A DNA stretch of 64,000 nt from Garcia nutans. Taxonomy: Eukaryota; Streptophyta; Magnoliopsida; Malpighiales; Euphorbiaceae. A program made the translations under genes and the position numbers. This document shows, piece by piece, positions 34,301 to 46,400 of this stretch. Location of the stretch: the NCBI GenBank assembly GCA_947685225.1, contig CANTUV010000062.1:10436501-10500500 (forward strand), read 5' to 3'. Below the pieces are notes generated by a model. That model was given only the letters and a program-made list of their open reading frames with translations, searched no databases and was not told the origin of the DNA. The stretch's first letter is position 1. Each line of letters begins with the position of its first letter.

Positions 34301-34621
34301 TTCAGTAGCATTCTTAGAGGGTGGATCCTCCAAATTGATGACAGGGGTATTATTCTGAGCAGTCGTGGGGGTACTAGTTTGCCCCACAGTAGGTTCTTTC
34401 CCTAGATTTCCAGGAGTAGTGGTTGTCTTTGGTGACCCTCCCAATTCAGCCAAGATGGCTACCCTTTGGGCAGTCAAAGCTTCATCAATTCTTTCTTGCA
34501 TCCTAGCTTCAATCTCCCTAACCTGTCCATCTAGCAAGGCCTTAATCTGTTCAATAGTAGCCATTTCAGCAATTGGAGTAGTTGGTGAAGTTGGGGTAGT
34601 AGAACTTGTGGGTGATTGCAC
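31316..34621 (-). pseudogene. Tat gag-protease, broken
   Basis: From 34621 downward: a Pro/Ser/Thr-rich start, a coiled-coil stretch (EIEARMQERIDEALTAQR), the FDGTTCPKTHLKMY Gag start, then after TAA 34052-34054 the Gag core (LKWFVSLDRAKIKTWEDI, FNTQYHYNFEVDVTRREL). A zinc knuckle CEYHQGNGHRTDAC follows, then the protease MVLVDNGSALNVCP, with the Tat-type DNGS active site intact. A long linker runs to TAA 31772-31774 and on to TAA 31316-31318 just before the RT. About 3 kb of this are open apart from these single stops. An upstream in-frame TAA near 34640 limits the start to 34621 or a lost one. Confidence 0.92.
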
Positions 34622-35380
34622 AGTTGGAGTTGGTGTAGTTTATGTAGGTGAAGGCACACGGATGGTGGGTACCTGAAAAGATTAAGGGTAAAAGATTAGG
34701 GTAGTGTGTAGGGTAGGAAGACTCTTGGTCCACTTGTATATATCAAAAGGTTTTCCCCAAAACAATGTTGTTATGTTGCATGAATGCACCTCATCACATC
34801 ATAATTCATTTTAATGGAATGTGGCACTATCATTGGGTACATACAACCTAAGGGAGGGTTCTATTGTTGAATGAAAGTAGAGAATGGGCTTATAATAGGG
34901 ACCTTTGAACCTCGAGTAAGATATACTTACCACATGTGAAACAAGGAGTTTCGCGTGGGTCAAAGTGTACGATATACTCGTAGGCCATTCCAAAAGGATT
35001 GAAATGGTTTGCGGTAACAGGGAGGATGCTTTGGCTGTCCGCCAGCATAATCAAGGAGACCTGCCGGTCAGCGCTACTTGCTATCCAGACTCAGAACTTT
35101 GAACAGAAAGAGAAGAAATTCATTTGAAAATAATTTTTATGCAATGGGAGAAAAGGATTCCCCCATATAATGCAAGAGAAAAAGATTCTCTAAATGACAA
35201 AACAAATGCACAATTAATCAGACAAGGGATCCATCAAAGGAAAAAGATTCCTTTTGTCAATCTTCAATTCCAATATCCTTAAAGAAAGGATAAACATTGC
35301 TAAGGTACCCTACAAAACAAATAAAAGTACCCTAAAGAAGAGCAAGTTAGTCAAATAAACAATTGTAGTCTACTAGGAAG
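34622..35380 (-). other. Tat 5' leader between primer-binding site and gag
   Basis: Untranslated leader by position. No coding sequence is seen. Confidence 0.55.
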
Positions 35381-35398
35381 TCCCCAGTGGAGTCGCTA
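35381..35398 (-). other. Tat primer-binding site
   Basis: TAGCGACTCCACTGGGGA on the minus strand, three bases after the LTR end TTCACA. It resembles the TGGCGACTC... site of Tat/Ogre elements, thought to match an Arg tRNA. Confidence 0.65.
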
Positions 35399-35401
35399 GA
35401 T

Positions 35402-37100
35402 TGTGAACCTCTAATTCCACCCAAAAAGGATTTGGATGAACATTCACTTGTTGTTGGGAGTCGCCACTCAGTTTTTTTTTTGTTCAAAGGGTAAAACTAA
35501 GAAAACCCTTGTTTGACTCCAATAATGCATCCAATGTAAAGGTTTCTAATCTACGAACCTAAGGAGGATTTGGGGACTATGTCATGCATTTGATTAACTT
35601 GCAAAATAAAAAGAAACAAACCCTAAAAAAACAAGGAAAAGGACAAACAAATTGTTAGTGGATTGTGGACTTGCTATTTGAGGTGAATCTCAAAATATGC
35701 CTACATACCCCCGTTTGAATGGGAGATCAAAGCCCATGTAGTTCGATAGTGCCTATTCAAAGGCGATAAGAATTATGCTTCATGCATGCGTGTGTGTATG
35801 CTTTGTGCATTGTGAGATTTAATTAGCACTTAGTGCAAAATTGTGAAATTTAGGTACCTTGTACCAAAAGGATGCAAATTTTAGGCCTTTGGCCAAAAGG
35901 GTTGATTGATTCATGGCTTAATGCCGAAAGATAGATTGATTAGTTAATTAGGCCTCATACCTAAAAGGATTAGGTCTTTGACCAAAAGGAATTAAGAAGA
36001 AGGTGTAATGCTTATGACATGCTTGAATTGACAAAGGATGAATTAGGATATTACCTTGCTTAGGATTTTCCCACTTCGAAGCTCCAGATCTTGTTTTCTT
36101 GGACCTTGGATTATGATTCTTGATTCCTAATTTCTTGATATGATTTGAGTTGATTCCTGCTGCACAAGGTTAGATTTATGCAAAGAAGAGTAGAAGAAAA
36201 GCGCCTAAGCGTATAGAAAGATAGGGAGTTAGTCAACACCAAGCGGGATCCTTTTCTGACTGTTCTGGGGGCTATTTATAGTGAAAATCGGACCAAATTT
36301 GGACCTGAATGGCTGTTGAACCGCTGGTCCCGGCGGTTGAACCGCCATGGACGACGATTGACTTGCCAGAAGAGGAAAAAAAGGGCGGCGGTTGAAACCC
36401 TACACGGCGGTAGAACCACTGTGTGCGGCGGTTGAACCGCTGTGCATGGCGGTCCAAAAGGGCAACTCGGCGGTTGAAACCTAGGTGGCGGTTGAACCGC
36501 GGCGTGCGGCGGTTGAAACGTTGGTCACGGCGGTTGGACCACTGCATGCGGCGGTTGGACCTCCAAAAAAACACATCAGCTCGCACGATTTTGCTCAAAC
36601 TGATTTTTCGGGAGTTACGGACCTCCAAAAAATATTTCGAGACCATTTCTACGATCCACGTGTCATTCCGGACATTTCAAGTACCATATCGATATATCTC
36701 CGGTGAACTTTTCCAAAGTCACCCAGTCTGAGTCGGCATTTTGCGATCTAGAGAAATCAGCTTTCCAAGCCTCAAAATTCGAGTATTCACAAAAGGGGAA
36801 CCAAAATTGCTAAAAGGAGTCTTCACGTTGAAAGAGAGAGATTTTTGGTTTATGAATTGAAATATGGCATGCAAGGTGATTTATATAGAAGAAAATAAAC
36901 ATTTTCCAAAAGTGAAATGGAAAAGATGATGGGAAAGGATAAGACCATATGGCACAAGGAAAGGAAGTGGCAATGAATTTCCTTTACCATATTGGATTTG
37001 GTTTAACAAAAGAAGTGGATATTAATTATGATGTACTATATATAAAAAAAATAAATAATAATAAAAAATAAATAATTTTGACAGTAACGAAGAAAATAGA
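35402..37100 (-). repeat. Tat 5' LTR (outer end approximate)
   Basis: On plus it starts TGTGAACCTC. A minus-strand TATA box CTATAAATAG lies at 36281-36272, with an upstream block of GGCGGTT-type palindromes (36300-36570). Just upstream in U3 (36600-37080) is ordinary AT-rich sequence. The far end was not pinned because no second LTR or target duplication could be found. Confidence 0.65.
36300..36570. repeat. GGCGGTTGAACCGCC palindrome array in the Tat LTR
   Basis: About ten spaced copies of GGCGGTTGAACC-type units, several perfect odd palindromes (GGCGGTTGAACCGCC near 36332), others decayed (GGCGGTCCAAA, GGCGGTTGAAACG). The array ends ~20 bp from the TATA box. Confidence 0.85.
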
Positions 37101-37120
37101 GTTACAATATTTACATATTA

Positions 37121-37665
37121 CTAAGAGGGTGGTGGTATGTCACCAAATAAAGACTTGAAAAAATTGTCGCCTGTTGGAGGAGGGGACAAATTACTCGTCC
37201 CGGGATCATCCGAAGCAGAAGCACTAAAATTCATATTGCCTTGGAGTTCTGATTTATCATGGTCCTCATCAGAAGTAGACGAAAGGATCTCATGGTCATC
37301 AGTCTGGGAGCCTCTCGATGAAGAAGCACCGAGATCCCTCATTCCTTGAAATCGGAAGTCACGGAAATTTTGTTCGGATTGATGATATAAACTTTCAAAA
37401 TGAGAAGCTTGCTGACGACTTGCAGCCAACTCTTCTTGAAGTTTCTTATTTTGTTCTTCAAGTATCCGCTGTGAGCCAAGAGAGAAAAAGGTAAGAGCAT
37501 ACATAATCATGCATACATATAGCATAAACTTTTATGAAATGAGGAACGTACCAGCTAGTTCACATTGATACCCTGCGGATGAGATGGCGTATCCGGCAGG
37601 CTAGAATGTACAAACGAAGGGGCAGTGAAAGAAGGTCCAGCCTCGTGATCAAACGAGCCAACAGC
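37121..37665 (-). pseudogene. Antisense-type ORF of the second Tat-like element, last two exons
   Basis: Minus strand exons 37665-37552 and 37468-37121, joined by donor CTG|GTACGT and acceptor CACAG|CGG. The last exon starts RILEEQNKKLQEELAASRQ, a coiled coil, followed by an acidic Ser-rich tail ending GDIPPPS at TAG 37121. The upstream exon has an in-frame TAG near its end. Relative to the plus-oriented element carrying LTR 39148-41792 it is antisense and lies between pol position and LTR, where Tat antisense ORFs sit. The PMD or DUF7745 part itself is not seen; upstream exons are lost or unrecognisable. Confidence 0.5.
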
Positions 37666-38089
37666 CTGCAACAATCATTAAAGAATCAAAGGAAGGAAAA
37701 GCAGTTGCAAGGGAAAAGTGGTTAAAGTGCAAAAAACTCCCTTAGAAGATCCAAGCAAAGAAAGAAAAGAAACAGTAGGTGGCACTGGCAGGCGACACGG
37801 CTAAGCCACTGGCCATGTCTCTCCTAAGGGGCAAAGTCAAGAAGGACCAAGCAAAGAAAGAAAAGACACATAAATTGACACACCCAGGAGACACGGCCAA
37901 GGCACTGGCCGTGTCACTCCCATCTTCAAAGAACAAAGAAGACCCCGGTCTCCAAGGATGAAGATTCATTTTCAAGGGTGAAGACTTGATTTCCGAGGGT
38001 GAAGATCCGTTCTGAGGGTGAAGGATCACAATGCATAGAACATCTGGAGCAGTTAGACTTCTCAATTGATAAAAGGTTAGTCAAATTCA
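37666..38089. other. Spacer with GACACGGC/GCCGTGTC inverted repeats
   Basis: 37786-37825 and 37890-37920 carry GACACGGCTAAGCCACTGGCC and GACACGGCCAAGGCACTGGCCGTGTC-type units that can form hairpins. No gene is seen. By position it would include the promoter of the minus-strand antisense ORF. Confidence 0.5.
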
Positions 38090-39062
38090 TTCTCGGGTCC
38101 AAGTACCCAATCTCGGGTCCAAGTAACCAAGTCAAATCAATCCCGGATCAAGTACCCAAGTCAATTCAAGCTCGGGTCCAAGTACCCAATCTGGGGTCCA
38201 AGTGCCCAATCTTGGGTCCAAGTACCCAAATCAAATCAATTTAGGGCCGAATATCCTAATACAGTTAGGATCGAGTATCCTAATCAAATTTAGGATCGAG
38301 TATTCCAATCCAGTTTAGGATCGAGTGTCCAAATCAAGTTAGGATCGAGTATCCAAATCCAGTTTAGGATCGAGTATTCGAATCCAGATAGGATCGAGTA
38401 TCTGAGTCTAGTTTAGGATAGAGTATTCAAATCTCTCGGGTCCTGAACCCAAAGTTTTCCTTAGGTTCAGAACCTAGAATTATCCTTGAGTCCAGAACTC
38501 AAACCGGGTCCAGAACCCAAGTTTACCATTAGGTCCAGATCCTAGAATTATTTTAAAGTCCAGAACTTAGCTCGGGTCCAGAACCCAAAGTTTTCCTTAG
38601 GTCCATAACCTAGAATTATCCTTGAGTCTAGAACTCAAACCGGGTCCAGAACCCAAGTTTACCATTAGGTCCAGAATCTAGAATTATTTTTAAGTCCAGA
38701 ACTTAGCTCGGGTCCAGAACCCAAATTTTTCTTAGGTCCAGAACTTAGAATTATCCTTGAGTCCAGAACTTAAACCGGGTCCAGAACCCAAGTTTACCAT
38801 TAGGTCCAGAACCTAGAATTATTTTTAAGTCCAGAACTCGAACCGGGTCCAGAACCCAAATTTTCCTTAAGTCCAGAACCTAGAATTATCCTTGAGTCCA
38901 GAACTCGAGCCGGGTCCAGAACCCAAATTTTTCTTAGGTCCAGAACCTAGAATTATCCTTGAGTCCAGAACTCAAACCGGGTCTAGAACCCAAATTTTCC
39001 TTAGGTCTAGAACCTAGAATTATCCTTGAGTCCAGAACTCGAACAGGGTCCAGAACCCAAAA
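38090..39062 (+). repeat. Minisatellite of micro-hairpins upstream of a Tat-like 3' LTR
   Basis: Three blocks. 38090-38240: GGGTCCAAGTACCC units. 38260-38430: AGGATCGAGTATCCT units. 38430-39062: about 28 units of NNGTCCAGAACNN whose flanks pair (GGG/CCC, AGG/CCT, GAG/CTC, AAG/CTT), separated by AAGTTTACCATT, AGAATTATCCTT or AGAATTATTTTT spacers. Such a tandem-repeat region between pol and the 3' LTR is common in Tat elements. Confidence 0.92.
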
Positions 39063-39134
39063 CCTCAACCGTTTCATCAAAAATTAAGTCTTATTGCTTT
39101 TCACTCTCTTTCACTAAGGTTTTAGATCATTCAA

Positions 39135-39147
39135 GTAGGGGGCAAAC
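39135..39147 (+). other. Polypurine tract of the plus-oriented Tat-like element
   Basis: TAGGGGGCAAAC directly before TGTAGACCC. The mirror copy is at 57585-57599 next to the minus-oriented LTR. Confidence 0.75.
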
Positions 39148-41792
39148 TGTAGACCCTTAATTTTTGACCCAATCCGGTCCAATATGTTTTATTTAGTCTA
39201 AAATGATTTTTGTTGTCTAATTGGTACAAAATAATTTTTATTAAATAATTTTTGTTTTAGTATCTAATTTTTATTAATAAAAAATAGAAATAAACAAATA
39301 AAAGTCAAAAAATAAAAATAAAAATCTGAGTCGAAAAAATGGCGACGGAAAAATCGTGGCGTGGGCCCGTGGGCATTTCGCCCGCAGGAAACTCCTACGG
39401 GCGAAATCACTGTGCTATTTCGCACGCAGAAATTTTTTGCCTGCAAAATAGCACACAGAAATTTTCTGCCTGCAAAATAGCTTACGGGCCCGCTCCGGGT
39501 GCGCTGCCGCAGCCAGCTGCAGCAGATTTTTTTGCCAGCGCAGTTTTTCCGCAGCAGTTTTTTTCCGCAGCGTAAATTTTTCGACGCAAAATTTTTAAAA
39601 CCTAATCCAATTAGGTTTTGGTTTTTTTATTAATATTACTTACCTTAACTAATTAGGAATAAACAACCTCAAACCACTATAAATAAGGATCAAAGACAAT
39701 TAAAAAAGGAGAGGCAAAAAATCCAAGAGTAGTTTAGAAAATTTGAAACCAAATCAAGGAAGGAAAAGAAGAAATTCAATTCAACTCTTTTCTGAAATAG
39801 CAGCAGCACGATATAGAGGAATTAAAGGCAAAAAAGGCTTGTCTTTGGAGCTAGTTTATTTAAGAAGAATTATTTTTGGAGAAATCATCAAAAGAAGGTA
39901 TGTGTTAATTAATTTTCTTTAATTTTTTTTACACAGTAGCAAATTTATGAAATCAAAATTAAAAACCTTTGAACTTTTTCCGCAGCGTAAATTTTTCGAC
40001 GCAAATTTTTTAAAACCTAATCCAATTAGGTTTTGGTTTTTTTTTATTAATATTACTTTCCTTAACTAATTAGGAATAAACAACCTCAAACCACTATAAA
40101 TAAAGATCAAAGACAATTAAAAAAGGAGAGGCAAAAAATCCAAGAGTAGTTTGGAAAATTTGAAACCAAATCAAGGAAGGAAAAGAAGAAATTCAATTCA
40201 ACTCTTTTCTGAAATAGCAGCAGCACAATTTAGAGGAATCAAAGGCAAAAAAGGCTTGTCTTTGGAGCTAGTTCATCCAAGAAGAATTGTTTTTAGAGAA
40301 ATCATCAAAAGAAGGTATGTGTTAATTAATTTTCTTTAATTTTTTTTACACAGTAGCAAATTTATGAAATCAAAATTAAAAACCTTTGAACTTTAATTTA
40401 GTTTTTTTAAAGCCAAGAAAACCTTATTTCATTAGTTTATCTTCCAAAAGGGTTAAAATTGTTATTTTTTCTTCTTAAAAATCTTAAAACTCTAATTGAA
40501 CATATTTTTCAACAAAACTATGATGTAAATTCTGCTTTTTTAAAATTTTAAAGTAGGTTCTATTTCATTCAAAAAGCCTTAAAAAACATCTTTTCTACTT
40601 ATAAAAACTTTAATTTATTTGTTTAAATTCATAAAATTTCATAAAATATCAAATTGATTTCCAAATTCCTAAAAATTATTCACCACCCGTGACCTTACTT
40701 CCAAAATATCAAATCCAAATTCAACTTCCAAAATTCAAAATAATGAACACTAACCCTTTTAAAACCTTAAAGCCTAATTTTTATGAACCCTAATCCTTTT
40801 AAAATATTAAAAAACATAAAAACATAAAAACCTAAATTTTACACAGTAGCTTAGGAACCCAATAACCAAAAAATCACAAATTAAAGTATTTTATAGTGTT
40901 TAAAACCCTAGTTTCATGATATCATCATTCAAACCTTAATTTTGTTAATCAAAGAGTCTTACCAACCCTTTAAAACATAAAACCCTAATTTATTTTAATT
41001 CCATAAAAAGTCACAGTAGCCATAATTGGACTTTTATTTGCTTTATTCAATTCCATACTTGATTATTCTTTGATTTATTTCTTATGCTTTAATTTATTTA
41101 ATTTCAATACTTGATTTATTTAATTTATCATGGATGGATGTTTATTTTACATTTTGATTAATAGCTTTGATGAATGATTTGTTTATGATGAATGATTATT
41201 TACTTTTATCAATTAATTTAGATTTCCAAAAGTTGTAAGAGGTATGTTTCCACTTGGTGGGTACCTCATTAGTTAAACATCATGTAATTTAATTTGCTTT
41301 TCTATTTTAGAACCTATGTAAAGGGCATGTTTCTACCTTTTGGTGGGTATCCTATTTAGGCATGTGATGTAAGGACATGTTTCCATCCTTGGATGGGTGT
41401 CCACTTATTTGCTTTGTTTGGACATTGCTTTGATTTTAATATATTGATGCTTTCTTTTAATTATTGTGTGTAATATGGATAATATTGTTATATTTAAGAA
41501 TTTTATAATATTAAGACCTGTAAAGGAGGCCGGTTTCAATGAACCGGGCGTTGTGGGGGTGCTGGGCCATTTCTCACCTTCCCCACACGTACCCAACTTT
41601 CTGAACCCATTAGGGGGTTGGGGATTCCTTAGGAATCGAGTCATCCACCCCTTTCTTTTTCCCGGCTCGTCCGGATGGCGACTCCATTTTTCTCCGGACT
41701 TAGGTCCGTGTTCTCTAAGGCCCCGAGCCTAAACAGTGCCAAAGTCACAAGAACCATTCCACCGGGAGTGGGGGCGAAAATCCCCGCTCACA
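39148..41792 (+). repeat. Tat-like LTR (copy 1)
   Basis: Starts TGTAGACCCTTAATTTTTGA and ends CCCCGCTCACA. GC-rich hairpins lie at 39375-39454, and a 415-bp tandem duplication (39565-40394) doubles the TATA box (39678-39685 and 40095-40102). The last 550 bp match 54600-55156 and, inverted, 55502-56080. Preceded by polypurine tract and minisatellite, so it is a 3' LTR. The flanks CAAAC and AATAC do not match, so no target duplication is visible. Confidence 0.82.
39565..40394 (+). repeat. 415-bp tandem duplication of the LTR core promoter
   Basis: 39565-39979 and 39980-40394 are near-identical. Each contains CCGCAGCGTAAATTTTTCGA, CACTATAAATA and ACACAGTAGCAAATTTATG. Both copies carry a TATA box, so the LTR has two potential start sites. 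Confidence 0.9.
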
Positions 41793-42247
41793 AATACCAA
41801 ACCCTATGACTAGTTCATCAACTACCCAAACCCTTATCCAAGAAATCCAAAACCCTAATTCCAGTGGCTTAATTCCTAAACCTAGGTCCAAACCTTATTT
41901 TCAATAACTTAATTCCTAAACCCTAGTTTCACAGTAACCCTAAATTTCATAAACCCTAACCTATAACCCTAATCTAGCAAATCTAAAAACCTAATTCCAG
42001 TAAATCTAATTCCAAAACTCATAAATTGAAACCTTAAAAACCTAAACCCTAGTTTCCAAATCCTAATTCCTTAAACCCTAATTTTGTTTTTGTGATGATT
42101 TGAACTCTAGTTTTAATTATTTATTTGATTTACTATTTTTATATGATGGATGGTTTAGTTTATTTTATGATGGATGTTTGTTTTAATTATCATGTTTGAA
42201 TGACTTAATTTATTTATTTGATTTCTTGAATTGTAAAAGGCATGTTT
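41793..42247 (+). repeat. Tat-like LTR fragment (copy 3, left part)
   Basis: Rich in AAACCCTAAT motifs like the middle of copies 1 and 2. It breaks off at GGCATGTTT (42240-42247) and resumes at 54596 in the same order as in copy 1 (GGTATGTTTCCACTTGGTGGG). Confidence 0.65.
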
Positions 42248-43441
42248 TGTCACATCAGTGATTTTGGAAATATAAAAGTTGTATATACCCAATATATATA
42301 TATATCTAGTGTACATATAACATATACATATGGTATATTAATTGTATATGTTGGATTAATACATTACATAATATACTTAATACACATATAAGGTACATTT
42401 GATGTGTAAATAAGATACACATTACTTATGCATATGTATAATATCCCAAAATTTTGAAAAGTTCTAATTTTTGGAAATTTAATAAAATAAATAATAATTT
42501 AAATGGATAAATTAAATTAATGGTTTTAAATGAAAAATGAAGGGATTTTAAATGAAAAAGTGGAATATATATGTGATATATATGTAAATATATACAACAT
42601 ATAAAAGTCAACACCTTTTAAAAGAAAAGTCAAAGAAAAAGGGCATTTTGGTAATTAAATCTTAGAAATTTAAAATTAATAAAATAATTCAAAAATAAAT
42701 TATTTTTGAATGGAAGATGGATTTTGGACTTTTATTTTATTAAATAAATAATTAAATAAATAATTATTAAATTATTTTAATATATATATGGTTATAAATA
42801 AAGATGAAAAGAAAAAGAAAATTAAAAGTTGTCTTCATCTTCCTCTTCTTCTCACAAGGGTCGGCCACCATAGATGTAAGACCAAGGAATTTGATTCTTC
42901 CATACTCAATTTATTGAAGGATTTAACAAGTTTAAAGTGGATTTTTGGTGATTTCCACCAAAATTAGTAAGTTTTCAACTTCTTTATTTGGATTTCATGA
43001 AAGTATGAATATGTGTGTTTTGGGTTTTTGAAGATCTAAGATTTAATTGTCTATTTGGGCATGGATGAAGTTATTTTAAGTGATTAACAATGATTTTAAG
43101 ATTGGATTAAAGAAATGGTTGAGTTTGGGTAAGATTGGTGAAGAGAGAAAATTTAGGGTTATGGAACATTTGAGTTTTTAAAATCATGAGTTTTAATTAT
43201 GCAAATTGGTTCCAAATGTGTTGTTTTGATGCATAAACAAGTATTTTAAAAGCAAATGATGGATTTAGTTAAGTTTGGATAGAGTTTGAAGATGGTAGTA
43301 TTGATTTAGGGTTTTGGAAAAGTGAATTTTCATAGAATGATTAATTGTTTGATTTTAATGCTTAAATCATGTTATTTATTGATATAAGTGGTAGAAATAA
43401 GATTGAAATGATAATTGGATTGAGTTGGAATGGAGATCCTT

Positions 43442-46400
43442 TGTAACACTCCTTAACCCGACTATTTCCAGCCGAGCCAAGTGTGCTACAGTATATGCAA
43501 CATGGTATACAGAACATGTACTAAATAAATTTTTTTCTCCTTTTTATTATAAATAATAATAATTTACACATTTCTTTAATTGTTATAATTACGTTTTGAA
43601 AGTCCTTAACAGTACATGCCAAGCTAAACTTTGCTTTGCTCCTCACTTCGCCTCCTGTTGCGCACTCCGGTGCTATTTTGTAGCTTTCCATTTGTCAACT
43701 TGGACTCCATAACCTACGAGGTTAGAAAACTAAACTCGTTAAGCATATAGCTTAGTGGGTACTTTAACCATTAAGTAGAAATTAGATGCAAACCACACAA
43801 TGTTATAGATATGGTACCAGTGATTAAGAATCTGACTATTTTTATCCTAAATCAGCTCAATATAACTAATTTGTAGTTCAAAATTTTCATTCCGGGCAAT
43901 TGGGCCAGACTGCACTTTTTAGGCCACACCGGGTTTTACAATACTGCAAAAATCCCTCGTTGGGCTTTAAAATCTAAATAAAATACACTTGGGATGTGAT
44001 TTTCAAAAAACGAAAAATGCTATCTTGTTCTTAATTGGTCAAGCTTTCAAGAGCATATTTTTGATAATTTATTTCATTCCAAACGAATATTTTATCTCAA
44101 TTATACTTCATTTATTTCTTACCAAATAAACAGTGAATTCTAGCATTTAGTTTCTTATGTACCTTGTTATCTTATTTCCCCAATAACTTTTGTTCTACTA
44201 ATCCGAATGTAAACATTCTTGTTTTCGCTTGAACTAGACTCATAAGAGTCCTTATGGTTAAATTTCTAGATTTACATTTGTTACACATAATTCTTGATGA
44301 CTCCTTGAACTCTTCCCTGGCCAATTCGTTACTCAAGTCTGCGCAATGCGTACTATTTCATTTATAACTTTACCTACGCAACTCGGATTGAGATGATTAT
44401 TATCTTAAATTAAACTAGACACATAAGGCAATATTCAGTAACAATTTCAGCTTAAAACAGGTAACACGTGAGTTTTCGTACAATTTCTAATTCAGCCCTC
44501 CAGTCTTCTAGGGTCTGCCTGCGCATGGTTTGTTCATTCGTGTGTAACTTCTACATTTTAAGTCCAATCGAGATGAATCCAACTCCTATGATTCACCAAC
44601 ATACAAGGGTTCATTTATATATTCTATCACAACATCTAATTCCTGAGGTAAATTGACCAAAACCTGGACTCAAGGCACAAATCTCAGTCTGTCCGGTTTC
44701 ACAATTTCAGTGTGCATGAGTTATACTCTTTTGATCATATCTTTTTATCTACAAGTGGGATTTAGGAAATTCCAAATTCTATGGTTTCCTAACACATAAG
44801 GGTACATTTAAGTTTTCTTTCACAGCTTCTAAATGTGTCATTAAGGTCACCTGGACTCAAGGCACAAATCTCAGTCTGTCCGGTTTCACAATTCCAGTGT
44901 GCATGAGTTATACTCTTTTGATCATATCTTTTTATCTACAAGTGGGATTTAGGAAATTAAAAATTCTATGGTTTCCTAACACATAATGGTACATTTAATT
45001 TTTCTTTCACAGCTTCTAAATGTGTCATTAAGGTCACCTAAACGTAGTCCCAAGTCACAGGTTACTGACTGAGGAATCTCAGTTTTTCAGTTTGTACGCC
45101 TGGTATCATTTTGATCATAACTTTCATTCCACACATGCAAATGAGTTGGTTCCAAAGCCTATTGTTTACTGACTTAATGGAGAACAATTAAGTCTTCTTT
45201 TTCAAGTTCTATTTCTATCATTTTGCTAGTCTAAATGTCGGTTGAATTTCCAGAAAAATGCAGGACACATGGCTGGCTGCAACAAAACAACACAACATAG
45301 CACTCCCATATTTACCTCCCTTATAACCTCAACCCCAAAATCAATCAATACACAACAAACACTTCTATGTCATCATCAAACTCGACCACATAACCACCAC
45401 AACTCAAGCACATGAACAATTATAGCAATTACACATCCAAATGCAAAGGCAATAGAGATCACTAATTCAAGAAGGTTAAAGTACCAAACTTTTTTCCCCT
45501 TTGCTTTCCTTAGCTCATCATTGATATTTTTCTTCTTTTTCCTTTAGCTTTTCTTGATTTCCTACAAGAATTCCAGCATACACACTTTAAACATACATCC
45601 TATGGTTTGAAAACATAAGCTACCAATTCATTTCTTGCCAATTTTTCCTCAATCTAATCTCCTCTAACCTTAAAACTATTATTTCTTTCATCAAATCCTT
45701 CAAATAATTATTTCTTGAATTTTCTCCAAATCTAGCTACATGAACCCTAATTTCAATCTCTTAAATGAACTATTAATCCATGAAATTAAAACTAGAGATA
45801 GGTTTCTCTTACCTTATAATCTTGTTTGTCACCAAAATCTTCAACCAAAAGCCTTAAACTTTGGAAAAATCACCTCCTTCTTCCTTCTCTTATGGTTTGG
45901 ACGAGTTCACCATGTAAGAGAGGGCTTTTATATTCTTTCCTTAGCCTATTTTGATCCAAATGGCAGCCATAAGTGGTGAAAATATGTTGGTATAGATGTT
46001 GGCTTCCAATTGGTACACCTTATAGCAAAAATGGCCACTTTTAATTGGTCCACTTGCCTTCTTCTTTTATCTATTTATTTGGCAAGCCATTAGGCTTCCT
46101 TTTATTCATATTTTGACCCCCCTTAACTTTCTTGTGCTGTAATTTTATAGTCTAGGGTGTGAAAATATCAAAATACCCTCCAGTGATTAATCGATTGTAA
46201 CTTTTAAACCGTGCGTTTTCGGGAAAAATTGAAACCCACGGTTATGACTCGATTAATCTCGAGAATATTCTTCCAGGGTTGGATATGGGCACTATTAAGA
46301 ACTTCTGACTCTTAATTTTTAAGTTTACATAGTTGCCCCTAACTTTTGAGAAATTTTCACTTAGGTCCTTTTGATATCCCTTCCCGATCTTGCTGTCTTT

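Larger units (their letters stand above)
28307..37100 (-). mobile_element. Tat-type Ty3/gypsy retrotransposon, minus strand, one LTR found
   Basis: Minus-strand order: LTR (35402 to ~37.1 kb, outer end uncertain), primer-binding site (35398-35381), gag, protease, RT, RNase H, a second RNase H, integrase (ending 28307), then the opposing DUF7745-like ORF. The second RNase H (MYFDGASNYHGNG, TNNEAEYEACI, YGDSILIV) is the mark of the Tat lineage. Stops lie at 34052, 31772, 31316, 31007, ~29547 and 28505, with frameshifts near 29620 and 28700. No 3' LTR starting TGTGAACCTC is found at lower coordinates, so the element is truncated or rearranged there. Confidence 0.88.

Noticed and set aside
38430..39062. 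Repeat-spacer pattern resembling a CRISPR array
   Set aside because: The spacers are themselves repeated and the unit is a 13-bp palindrome inside a retrotransposon.
45740..45979. 79-codon ORF repeated identically at 51624-51863
   Set aside because: It lies in the LTRs of the LARD, antisense to it. The identity reflects LTR duplication (and perhaps conversion); no domain is seen.
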